Shown: in pieces, positions 34,186-44,050 of the stretch
How positions within the stretch are numbered: the stretch's first letter is position 1
How the letters are laid out: each line of letters starts with the position of its first letter
Assembly (NCBI GenBank): GCA_009733575.1
Contig: ML769398.1
Coordinates: 186,001 to 250,000, forward strand
Length of the DNA: 64,000 nt
Reading direction: 5' to 3'
Source of the DNA: Gymnopus androsaceus JB14
Taxonomy: Eukaryota; Basidiomycota; Agaricomycetes; Agaricales; Omphalotaceae
The notes under the pieces: model-generated
Databases searched by the model: none
Seen by the model: only the letters and a program-made list of their open reading frames with translations
What the model was told of the DNA's origin: nothing
Program-made: the position numbers and the translations under genes

Positions 34186-34636
34186 TCAAATGGCACGTAC
34201 CGCTCCATCGAATCCACAAATAGCCGTGGCGTTGACACCTCCCTCATAATCAGTACATCCAGTTCCGATGGCCGTGGTAGGGTCCGTGTAGCATCCTCCG
34301 ACCGTACATGCCTCGCAGCTGTCGCACAAAATCTGAACCGTGGCGTTATCAGATCAGTACATCGTCAAACCAAGGAAACGGGAAATTTTCACCGCGCCAA
34401 CATAACCACATGTCGCCCAGGCGCCTACTCCACCCGCCCAAACAGCGCAGCCATGGTCAGTCGCGTTGTCCGGGCTGTGAAAAGACAATAAGTAAGGAAA
34501 TTAACGATAATGACAGACAAACAAACCCGTTCTCCCAGCAAGTGTTCACTGCACAGGTGGTGCTACCATTTGTAGCCGCTTGAGCATTAGCAAACGTGAC
34601 AAGGGCCAGGGAAAGAAGGGCGTAAGTGAAGCGCAT
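34186..34636 (-). CDS. Small secreted cysteine-rich protein
   Basis: ATG at 34636 opens a clear signal peptide, MRFTYALLSLALVTFANAQA, followed by a mature part of about 90 residues. Exons joined at GT-AG borders give NGSTTCAVNTCWENG, then PDNATDHGCAVWAGGVGAWA, then ILCDSCEACTVGGCYTDPTT and TGCTDYEGGVNATAICGFDG. The mature protein has about ten cysteines and two or three N-glycosylation sites, like small secreted proteins or effectors of fungi. The 3' end is uncertain. Read-through stops at 34186, but GTACGT right after GFDGA is a strong intron donor and a short last exon may follow. No family with known function is recognised. Confidence 0.6.
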
Positions 34637-34903
34637 CTGGAAGCGAGAAGTACCGTATATTCAGCAACGGGCACGGCGGGTAATAAATTTGCTGGCGTTT
34701 CCTGAGGAGAGGAAGGAAGGAAAATGGGTAAGTATCGTGCTTTCCTCTGGCTTTTCATTTCCTGCAACGGCGGCGTAACCTTCCCGATACAGGAGCGGGA
34801 GCGGGATGCGGTTGCCGCGAGTCTAGATTGAATCCTTCATCTGCCATTATACAACGTACCTAGATACGAGCTAGTACGCTATGCAATTCACCCGCCCTCA
34901 GTT

Positions 34904-35368
34904 TCAAGTTCTTTCTCTAAAAGAACATCCTAGTTTATTCTGCAAAGCTAGAAGTCCAACTCGAACTCGAAGTGACGACACTCGTCTCTTCCGCAAAGTT
35001 AGAAGTCGAACTTGAACTCGAAGCTTAGAGAAGCTGCTAGCGCTAGTCGATGTGTTTGAACTCGAAGTGTAACCGCTACTCCATGTGCTAGACTCGGTGT
35101 GCAATATCCATGCTATGGTTGTTGTCGCCACAGTCAAGTTTCCGTTTATCACAGTTCGGAAAATTCTTTCCGCGGTAAACATTGGAACACCGGCTGTCCC
35201 TGTTTCCTCAGTTCCCGATGAGGTGGCCGAAGCAGCGATAGAAGGAGAGGATGACTCTGTGAGCTGCGGAATAAAGGAGGTGTATGCGCTGGTGGTAGTA
35301 GCGATGTCGTAGATCGTGGTTTCGCTTGCAGTTTCCGCAACCTCTTCTCCAAATCCTGGAACATTCAA
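34904..35368 (-). CDS. Serine/threonine-rich hypothetical exon (incomplete model)
   Basis: One exon preceded by a good acceptor (TTCCTAG before 35368) reads LNVPGFGEEVAETASETTIY, then a Ser/Thr-rich stretch and VPMFTAERIFRTVINGNLTV, then STWSSGYTSSSNTSTSASS. Downstream of about 35040 the Ser-rich composition continues better in another frame (TSSSSSWTSSFAE, stop at 34935), which hints at a small intron or a frame break over an imperfect repeat. The first exon was not found, and sequence upstream overlaps the decayed laccase exons. It may be a cell-surface protein, but this is weak. Confidence 0.35.
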   Translation of the reverse strand: MNVPGFGEEVAETASETTIYDIATTTSAYTSFIPQLTESSSPSIAASATSSGTEETGTAGVPMFTAERIFRTVINGNLTVATTTIAWILHTESSTWSSGYTSSSNTSTSASSFSKLRVQVRLLTLRKRRVSSLRVRVGLLALQNKLGCSFRERT

Positions 35369-35496
35369 CTAGGAATAGGGAAATCTGGTCAGAAAAGTTT
35401 CGTTTCAAGTGAATACTAAGAAGAATCACTGCAGGAGATGCAGAAAACGAGGTGCATATCAGAGAGAGAGCGCGAAGATGCGCTTGGAAAACTGGG

Positions 35497-37077
35497 AATT
35501 CATTTTTGTACGATTTCAGTGTTCCCGGGCAGGCATGGACATTCTCACCTCTGTGAGTCATTACTTTACTTTTTCAATGCGTTAAATCTCAATTAGCCTT
35601 TGACATTCAGCGACCCAGCATTGCGATGGCCTTCGAGGCCCGTTGGTAGTGTACGACTTTTTTGACCCCCACAGGTCAGTCTTGCAAATAGCCATAAAAA
35701 ATACACGAATGCCAACAACAAACTGGATTCTAGATCTCTTTACGATGTCGATGATGGTGAGAAGAACGTTTTATCACTGCGCATCTGCGCAGGTACCACC
35801 TGCTCCTGCTGCCGGGCCTTTGCCCACCTTTGATTCTACACTGATCAACGGGCTAGTGGCGGACCTTCCTCTGCACTTTCGGTGATCAAAACGATACCGT
35901 CTTGGTCTTGTCTCCATCTCGTGTGATCCCAATTGGATATTCATTGATGGCCATTCTTTGCTTGTTATTGAAGCTGATCTTCACGCGCCCAGTAACCGTC
36001 GACTCTATCCAAATCTTCGCCGGGCAGAGATATTCCGCGGCGCTTCATTGCATGCAAGCTGTCGGTTCATACTGGATTCGCGCAGATCCTGATCTGGGCT
36101 CAACAGGTTTCGATGGAGGGATTAACTTTGCTATCCTGAGGTATGCGGGAGCTCCCGACGCTGATCCCACGACCGTCCAGAGTTCCAGTGTCCTACCACT
36201 CAATGACACGAATATCATTCCGCTGAGCAATCCCGGGGCGCCAGGAAAGCATCGAACTCAAGCTGCTGATGTGAATATCAACTTGGATCTTGCCTTTAAT
36301 GCGACGTCGTTGAAGTTTAAGTACCGTTAATGGAGACACATTCACTCCGTCAACCGTTCCGGTACTTTTACAAATTATTTCCGGAGCACAACAAGCCACA
36401 GACCTCCTTCCTGAGGGCAGGTGTGTATCCGGAGAGTCAAACCCTGCATAACACTTATTTCAAGTTTCACTTAGCGTGTACTCCCTGCCTTTCAATAAGG
36501 CGATAGAGCTCTCTATCCCAGGATTGGCTGCAGGTAAATCTATTCCCTCCGCATCTTTGCTTCTCAACTTAATCCTTTCATTGAGGGGGCCCGCATCCTT
36601 TCCATTTACACGGGCACACTTTCGATGTTATTCGCAGTGCAGGATCTTCTACCTATAATTTCGATACTCCTCCACGCCGAGATGTGGTCAGTACTGGCGT
36701 AGCAGGTGATAATGTTACTATAAGATTCATCACTGATAATCCTGGACCCTGGTTTTTGCACTGGTAAGCACGTTGGATACGTTCTGAAGTTTGGTCCTTC
36801 ATTAACACGGACCGTTATTTAATAGTCATGATGATTGGCATCTCGAAGCGTAAGTGGTCCAGAGCTGCGTACTGCTGTTATGAACTAAATGTTTCCTGTG
36901 CAGCGGCCTTGCTATAGTCTTTGCTGAAGCTGCGAACAAAGTAAAGACCGATAACCCAACACCTTGTGAGTTTCCCGGTATCAATTTAGCCATTTATTTC
37001 ACTCAAGTGCCAATTTATTAGCTGAGTGGACGAAGCTCTGTCCCATTTATAATGCGCTCAGTACTGATGAGCACTAA
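35497..37077 (+). pseudogene. Decayed laccase (multicopper oxidase) gene
   Basis: Fragments of a basidiomycete laccase in order. Exon NSFLYDFSVPGQAWTF (35497-35552) is followed by QHCDGLRGPLVVYD (from 35611), [114 protein letters not shown] and HDDWHLEAGLAIVFAEAANK, ending TDEH at 37077. The N-terminal copper domain exons are absent. The copper-binding WYHSH that should follow TF is gone, and the reading frame shifts several times (for example around 35780-35880). The 3' half (HPFHLHGH, HCHxDWH) is still nearly intact. The gene cannot encode a working oxidase and looks like a truncated relic. Confidence 0.85.
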
Positions 37078-37275
37078 CGCCAAAATTTAAAATCATAAGA
37101 TGGACTCAATACTTATTAGATTGATGGGCGACTCGGAGGAGATTTGTTGGACCGATGAAAAAGCACAAAGCGACGCACGGTGTCTCTTTCTTTATTCGAT
37201 TGGTATTTAGGACGTATGTTTTTAGAAGACCTGAAGAAGGTATTCAGCGTACGCTTTGACTTTCCTAGAATAGCG
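36690..37275. repeat. Segmental direct repeat, copy 1 (laccase 3' end plus flank)
   Basis: This block aligns by eye with 39788-40346 in the same orientation. Shared landmarks are the AGTACTxGxGTAxCAGGTGA start, the exon CGGCCTTGCTATAGTCTTTG, the downstream GATGAAAAAGCACAAAG and the GTACGCTTTGAC end. It includes about 200 bp beyond the laccase stop, so flanking DNA was copied too. Confidence 0.8.
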
Positions 37276-37391
37276 AGTCGCTGTGGGAAAAGTGGATAAA
37301 GTTATTGGTGCGCCGATAGGCTTGCTTCTTTCGCGTCTGTTCTTTCTACCTTCTTCCGTTCTCTACGTTCCCAAGTCGAAGTAAATCAAGT
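37078..37391. other. Intergenic region, laccase relic to MYND gene
   Basis: About 310 bp. The first 200 bp belong to the segmental repeat. The rest, with a CT-rich tract, is probably the promoter of the MYND gene. No coding frame is supported. Confidence 0.5.
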
Positions 37392-39378
37392 ATGGATCCT
37401 TTGGAAAGGCATTGGTAAGCCAGCTTCACTCTCGGGTCTTACTTGGAAGCTGAGTGGCTTTCTAGGTCAAAGCCTACCAAGTCGGTACCTGATGCAAACA
37501 CGGCCCTTGGGAAGCTCTTGGCCGAACTGAGAATTCTCCAGAGCTCGCCAGATGCCGCTCTTCAAGTCCTGTGCTCTCCACCGCCCTCAGATCTATCCTC
37601 ATCCTCAATGAAATCTTCTCTTGCATCGCTCGTCGTTATATCCGATCACTTTGTGTCTGCGCCACGGCAGTCGCGTGAAAAGATGGCCAAACGCGTACAC
37701 AAACACTGGGCCTCTGTCTTCTTGTGGCTCGAGTACTTTTCTACTCACATAGTCCTCACCCGGAGCCCTCTCTCAAAGATTGCACAAGGACGCCGCGATC
37801 TGCTGCTGTATATAATCCCAACCATTTTTATCCACCAAGTCTTTCTCCATCCGGTCTATATCTCGAGCACCACTCTCTTGGACAAAACGTGCGGCTTTGT
37901 CTACGCGAATCCCGCTGCGTTCACGCTCATGACCCGTATCTGGCTCCAAAATACGACGTCGCGGGCTTTCGGAACCAGCTCCGGTCTTGTTATGGATTTG
38001 TATCTGGATGGCATTCATCTCTACTCCTCAGACTCTCAAAAAGCTTTCGCGGTCATTGCGACCCTTGAAGAACATGCCGAATCGATCTGCAGAGCATGCC
38101 TTGCTTCCATCATGCACGAAATCAGCAGTCTGAAAGCCGATTTCAGTGTTGACATTGTCAACCTTGTGGTTTTGCTAAAATTTCTTCAAATGACATCGGT
38201 AGCTTCAGCTCACCTTAATACCACTTTTATCAACCAGGGTGCTGTTGGTTGGGTCGCAAGGTGTATGAGAGCTATCGCCTCGCCTTCTCAAAATTCTCCG
38301 TTGCGAAACGAAAGAGAGAAGCTATTGATGTGTTTCACTCAATGCCTCGGGTACTTGGCGCATGTTGCCACAGGGGGTCGGCGACTCCACTCAATAAAAC
38401 AGATAGTTCGAGGGCAAGTGTTCACTAGCATCTCCAACGCCAACAGTTCGAGACTGTTTGAGGGTGCCTCTGACCGGGATGTTAACCGAGTTCGCGATGA
38501 TTCAGTCAGGCTCTTCCAAGTCATCACGACGTCTCTGTTTTATCATGCAATCATGCGCGCATTTCGCAAGTCGTCTACCGACCTGGTTATGCCTCCTTTC
38601 CTCAAGAAAAGCTGGGAGGGCATGGTGCAGTGGCACAGGAAGATGGAAGTGCAACGCCTGGAATTCAGAACAAATTGTTCGATTCCATGCTCCAGTATGC
38701 TGGTAAGCCATATTCTTCATGCGTCAGACATGAGATTGACCCGTCTTTCAACCCAGTGTCCTCGTAACAATCGATGCTCCTCTTCTCAATTGCTTTGCTC
38801 TGGCTGTCGCTACCGCACTTACTGCTCCGTTGAATGCCAGAAGGCCGACTGGAAGAAGCATAAAACTGAATGCAATGATATTCTGCGCAAGCATCTTGGT
38901 AAGCTTTTTCATCCTTCGTCTTTCATTATCCCATTACTCAGACATACTCCAACACTTCCGCTACATTATAGACAATGATAGTACCGAGAAACTCATCTTA
39001 CCCAATCCCATCGACCGCAGCTTCTTCGGAGCATTTACTGACCTCGAGTACGAAGCCATTGCCAACAAGATCTTCCGCTTGTGGCGCAACGCAAAGCTTG
39101 GTAGGGAGCGCGAACAAATAGTCTCATCTCAAAACCCGGACGACTGCAGAATCACTCATATCAACTATCAGGTATGGCCTCCAGAAATCAGTGTCACTCT
39201 ATTAGGCAGGATGGAGGTGGATAAACCGGACCTTCAGTCCACTGAGTTCAACCGCGTAATAGCCACCATGCGGGAGGCATGTAGAACGCATCCAGAAGGC
39301 CAGATTAAAATTCTTGCTTCTTTTCCTCCGCTCGGGTCTGGCTTCCATGCTTTCGCGGTGAAGGAGGATATAGTGTAG
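37392..39378 (+). CDS. MYND-type zinc finger protein, uncharacterised
   Basis: Protein of about 610 residues. ATG at 37392 gives MDPLERHW across an intron, joining SKPTKSVPDANTALGKLLAE. The long second exon is alpha-helical with no recognised domain. A MYND finger follows at about 38756-38876: CPRNNRC, LLCSGC, YCSVEC, and DWKKHKTEC, the C-x-C/H pattern of MYND domains used for protein-protein contacts. A 54-nt intron (multiple of three) lies just before the finger and another after KHLG. The C-terminal part (RSFFGAFTDLEYEAIANKIF, and a tail ending FHAFAVKEDIV) is seen in many agaric MYND proteins of unknown role. No SET domain is visible. It sits between the two copies of the laccase-derived repeat. 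Confidence 0.75.
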
Positions 39379-39787
39379 TTGGGCGACTGTTTTTGTGTTC
39401 TGAATCGCGTGTTCTGTTTTATAGGCGTAACTTGTGCACTATCCTTTGTAGTTTTTCTGTGTATACTTATTGTACTATTCGTAATACTAGTTGCTGCGCA
39501 GAGATGGACCACACCTGCCTCTTTCTTGTTAGTATCGTCGGTCGTTTGTGTCTTGTGTTCCTGGCCATCTTGCTCCTTCGATATGAGCATTGGTTCTGTT
39601 ATGGATGATTGGGCCCTGAACTTGGACAGAAAGGATGGCGTAGGATGACAGTGGTATGCATATGAGAGTGTACAACACGCAAATAACTCGGAGCTGTGGG
39701 CTAGGAAGATGAAGGCTGGATACTGTAAGATAACGCTGAAATTCAATTATTCGGGCATCAAAATTTTGACGTCCATAGCAATGTACT
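39379..39787. other. Intergenic region
   Basis: About 410 bp downstream of the MYND gene, up to the second laccase-derived block. Open frames on both strands are short and unlike any family. Nothing supported. Confidence 0.45.
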
Positions 39788-40159
39788 AGTACTAGTGTAA
39801 CAGGTGATGATGTTATTATACGCTTCGTAGCTGATAATCCTGTCTTGGTTTTTGCGTTGGATACGTTTGCTCTTTCATTAAGACGGGCCATTATTTAATA
39901 CTCACATTTATCGGCATCTAGAAGCTTAAGTGGTCCGGAGCTGCATACTACTGCTATGAAATATGTTTTTCCTATGCAGCGGCCTTGCTATAGTCTTTGC
40001 TGAAGCTGCGAACAAAGTAAAGGCCGATAACCTAACACCTTGTGAGTTCGCCGGTATGAATTTAGCCATTTGTTTTAATCAAGTAGCAATACTGTCTTAA
40101 CTGAGTGGACGAGGCTCTGTCCCAGTTATAATGCGGCTCTCAGCGCTGATGAACACTAA
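39788..40159 (+). pseudogene. Laccase 3'-end fragment
   Basis: Only the end of a laccase gene is present. The stretch matching [11 protein letters not shown] is changed, the exon LAIVFAEAANKVKADNLTP is kept, and the last exon reads EWTRLCPSYNAALSADEH with a stop at 40159. The acceptor before the last exon is damaged (TCTTAA where the other copy has ATTAG), and the HCH copper motif region is degraded. It is a non-functional partial duplicate. Confidence 0.8.
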
Positions 40160-40346
40160 CGCCAAAGTTAACGAAATTAATTAAATAGCAATTGGATGGA
40201 CTCAGTATTTATTCTATTGATTTGTGACTCGGTGGAGATTGGTTGGGCCGATGAAAAAGCACAAAGAGGGGCGGAAGATACTCCTTTATTCAGGACGTAT
40301 GTTTTGGGGTGAATAGAGTGTGTACGCTTTGACATTCCTAAAATAG
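39788..40346. repeat. Segmental direct repeat, copy 2 (laccase 3' end plus flank)
   Basis: Second copy of the block at 36690-37275, diverged by substitutions and small indels. Both copies keep the laccase stop region and the same downstream non-coding sequence. Confidence 0.8.
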
Positions 40347-40415
40347 TCATTAGCCAAATTAGCGCGCAAGCTTTCCACTGTCCTCTTCACACGTTCAACT
40401 CCGTTCTTCCATTTG

Positions 40416-43400
40416 ATGTCCGACTCTAAAAGAAAGGAAATCGATGCCTTTTTCAATTTCTTTGCAACTTTCGACTTGACGAGACCCGTTACTACCCTTT
40501 CAGACCTTAATGATGGTACAGTCTCTATATGAGGTTTTGTCGCTGGTGTACGTGAACCCTTTGATTGCTTTGCGTACTTCCTGAGCCTAATAATCTACAT
40601 ACAGAGATTCGGAATATTTCCGCCAGTCAACTCGTCCATCTGCTCAATCCTCAGACAATTGGGTCTTGCGTTTTGGTGCACTCAAACGGCTCTATCGTCT
40701 TATGACACAGTATTTCTCGGACGTGCTACAGAAACCAACCAGTGGCCTCGATGTGCCAAATTTGCAAGCTATGGCCAAGGATGGGGACGATACGGCGACG
40801 CTGGTTATGTGCAGAATGACGATTGCTATTGGCGTCCAGTGCGAGAAGAATAAAGAATTTATTGACAAGATCCAAGGATTAAGCCAGGTTGATCAGCATC
40901 ATCTTATGAAGGTTATCGAACAGGTACGCCGGCCTTAGGCCTTGCAAGCTTTAAAGCTAACGATACCTAGGTCATGACACGGATATCCGCCACCAATTCA
41001 TCAGATGTCGGTGAGGCCAGTATGACTGAGTACGCCCTTTCCCTCATTGGTCACCAAACCTTTCCTCAATATGCATTCATAGAGATGACCATTACTATCG
41101 AATTCAGTCAGAGAAGAGCGTGATACTCAATGAGAAGGAAGTCTTGGAGAAGGTCTACCAACAGTTGCTCGAAGAACATCGGCTGCTTCAAACCACCCAC
41201 GACGACGTACTCTCTGAGAGAGGAGACCTTGTTGTTCAACTCCGGGAAGCTAGGAAGAGAGGTAGACAATCGGCGGAGTGATGGGAAGGCGGATGTAATG
41301 TTGCGCGCTGAGATTGACCGGTTACGAGCGGATCTGTGAGTGTATACATTAAAATTTTCCTTGTCGCATCGCTGATCATGTGGAGAATTTCAGCCAAAAG
41401 AGCGAAGACAATTTAGCAATGGCTGAATCCGAATTGGACAAACAGACCACTCTAGTCACAGATCTTACAAGGAAGGTCGAGGACCTCCAAGTCAAAGCAG
41501 ACGAAGCAGCAAAGTTGAAAGACGAGCTTTACGAGTGAGCACGCTTCCCCTTGCCTTATTATTGACAATTAAATTTGTTAGAATGCGACACACCAACGAC
41601 AAATTTCAGAAGATGGAGAATGTGTTGGACAAATACAAGAAGAAGCTGCAGGAAGCGTCTGAACTTCGACAACGCGTTAGGGTACTCCCTTCCAATCAAC
41701 TATTCCTTTTCCTCGTGCTCATTACTTGCCCAGAGTCTCGAAAAACAAAACGCTGACCTAGTCGATAACAATGCGTCTCTTGAGGAAGAATATCGCAAGG
41801 TCGCAGCTTTCAAGCCATTGATGGAGTCGTATAAGAATCAGATATCTGAGCTGGAGAACAAAGCCACTGTGCGCACACAGGATATGGAGACACTAAAGTT
41901 TGAGCTGGAACAAACACGGACCAAGCTGAAAATCGTCACGGAGGAGCGTGGCAAAGGACTCGGAGACAATCGAACTTTATCAAGAACGCGTACGAGAACT
42001 GGAATTATCTGATGTACGTCCCCCAAAGCCATCACGGACAAGGCAGGATTCTACAGACGATTCCGCCTCTCCGGGAGAACCTTTAGCATCGCCTGCAGAA
42101 GACGTCGATGACGAGGATGACCCAGAGGACATGGGTCTTGGAGGAGAACTGCACGACGCAGAGTTTGGAACTACCATGACGGACTTGAAACTGCAGATTC
42201 GGAAACTGAAGAGGGAGCTGGAGGCTGTTCGAAAGAATGAAGCTGACGCGAGCAGGGTGCTTGTTCTGGAGAATCTATTGGATGATGCCAACCGAATGAA
42301 GTCGAGATATGAAGCAGACTATCTTGCAGCTCACAGAGAGAAGCTTGTATTGCAAAGAGATTTGGAGGAAATTCGAAGTGGGAAGTCGATGGGTGACGGG
42401 TACGTCTAGCTCCATATATCTATGACCATTGTGCTCATGCTATCTCAGTGCTGAGGCAGCGATTGCCCTTCGACAGCGCTTGAACGAGTCGGTAGATCAG
42501 CTGGACGCGCTCCGGAAAGAGCACGCCGAACTTGAGGTCAAGCATGAGACTCTGAGTAAAGAGCTAACCATTGCGAAATCTGATTGTAGGTGCTTACTTT
42601 ATACATTCCAGCTCGAGTCTAATCCCTGAATGCTAGTGACTTTGGTGAACAAGGATCAGCTTGACATTCTTGCGTCCCTTCGAGAGTCAGTCAATGAAGA
42701 CAAAGCAGGCTTGGAATCCGATCTTGAACGAGTGCAGAAGCAGAATAAAGAGCTTGTTGAAAAGAACCGCATGCAACTCGAACAAGTAAATGCCCTGCTT
42801 CTCGAAAAGGTCAACCTTCAGAGCGAAGGGATAGGTCAGCGCGAGAAGATGTTGCAACGTGAACGAGATTTTGGGTGAGTTATGTGGCATTCATGTGTGT
42901 TCCCTTGCTGACGGACGTTGGACAGCGATCTTCGTGCTTCATTATCAGGAAAAGATCTACCAGAAGACATCAAACAGCGTCTGTTGGCTCTTCATGAAGA
43001 CAATGTGACGTTGAAGGAGTCACTGAAGACGGCTAATGAAAAGCTAACGAAAGCGAAAACTGTGCGCGCTTCCTCCTTATCTACTGGTGTATTTGAATTC
43101 ACAGGTCATGTTTTGCAGTTCATTAAGAATCAAGATAAATTGTATAAAGAAGAGACTGCCAAAGGTGCCGGAAGTTCTTCTGTGAGTATATATATTTGTT
43201 CAGAACAGTTAATGGTGGAGCTAAACCTAAGCTCAGGGAATGTTCGAGGAAGCCGAAGGTAGTATGCGATCACAAATAAAGATTTTAGAGGACGACTTAG
43301 ATCGGCAGAAGGTTTGTGTTTGATATCTACTTCCCACTATTCTTCTCTCAACAATCTGCAGACGCTGGGGACGGAAACTCATAAACGGTACTTGCGGGAG

Positions 43401-43588
43401 CAAGAGTTAATGCTGAGTGTCATCCACAGCATGGGCATGAATACCGTGCGAGGTCATTTAGGGCAACGTCCAAACAAATCTGCATGGCTGACTTCCCAGC
43501 GGACAAGTGTACGTGTTTCTTTCCAATTTCAGTCTGCGCTAAGTTAAATTTTTGCTCTACTTAGTCTCGCCTTCAACGCAACGGTTAG
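40416..43588 (+). CDS. Hook-family dynein adaptor (coiled coil), with three apparent frame breaks
   Basis: Hook proteins link early endosomes to dynein and kinesin in fungal hyphae. The N-terminal Hook domain starts MSDSKRKEIDAFFNFFATFD at 40416, then VTTLSDLNDG, SLYEVLSLV, DNWVLRFGALKRLYRLMTQ, and CEKNKEFIDKIQGLSQVDQH. Very long coiled coils follow, for example QLLEEHRLLQTTHDDVLSER, LKDELYEMRHTNDKFQKMEN, KKLQEASELRQRV, LKLQIRKLKRELEAVRK and LENLLDDANRMKSRYEADYL. The C-terminus reads LMLSVIHSMGMNTVRGHLGQ and ends SRLQRNG at 43588. Conserved sequence is continuous only if one base is ignored near 40518-40522, 41254-41262 and 41950-41958. Either the sequence has extra bases or the gene is broken. 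More than ten introns of about 50 nt were inferred. Confidence 0.82.
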
Positions 43589-44050
43589 ATGGTACTTCAA
43601 ATCTGGCTTGGACTATGTAATACTATACCCTGACTTTTTCTAATGTGAACGAGACTGTGTACTAGACTGAGTTACTTAGAATTTCGCTCCTTATATGGTA
43701 ATATTTGTCACATGATCATACCAGACTCGTCAGCCTGCCAGCCCACTTGTATTATCTTGGAGTGATTTTTGCTTGATTTTTTGCTTTGGCTGTCTCCAAT
43801 TGGTTTACTCCGTCATGTTCCTGCTAGGTGTGTAGTATGCTGCATAAGTTTTGCACAGTTTTTTGAATATCTCAAGATTGAGCGCCAGGCATACATAAGC
43901 CGCCATTTTTGAATCTCCGCTTACGTCTCATCTCTTCCCTGTGACTCTCCGCGTTCTCTCCCTGAACCTTCATTCCAACCTTCCGATATTCACCTATAAT
44001 TACATCCTCAAAAACGGCGTGGGGGCGTAGCAGGGCTTCTGAAGCCAAGT
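43589..44050. other. Intergenic region, Hook to NOT1
   Basis: About 460 bp, T-rich in the first part (3' region of Hook) and CT-rich before the NOT1 start. No coding frame supported. Confidence 0.5.

Noticed and set aside
40416..43588. Programmed frameshifting in the Hook gene
   Set aside because: The three breaks share no slippery sequence, and similar breaks occur in unrelated genes, so base error or decay is more likely.
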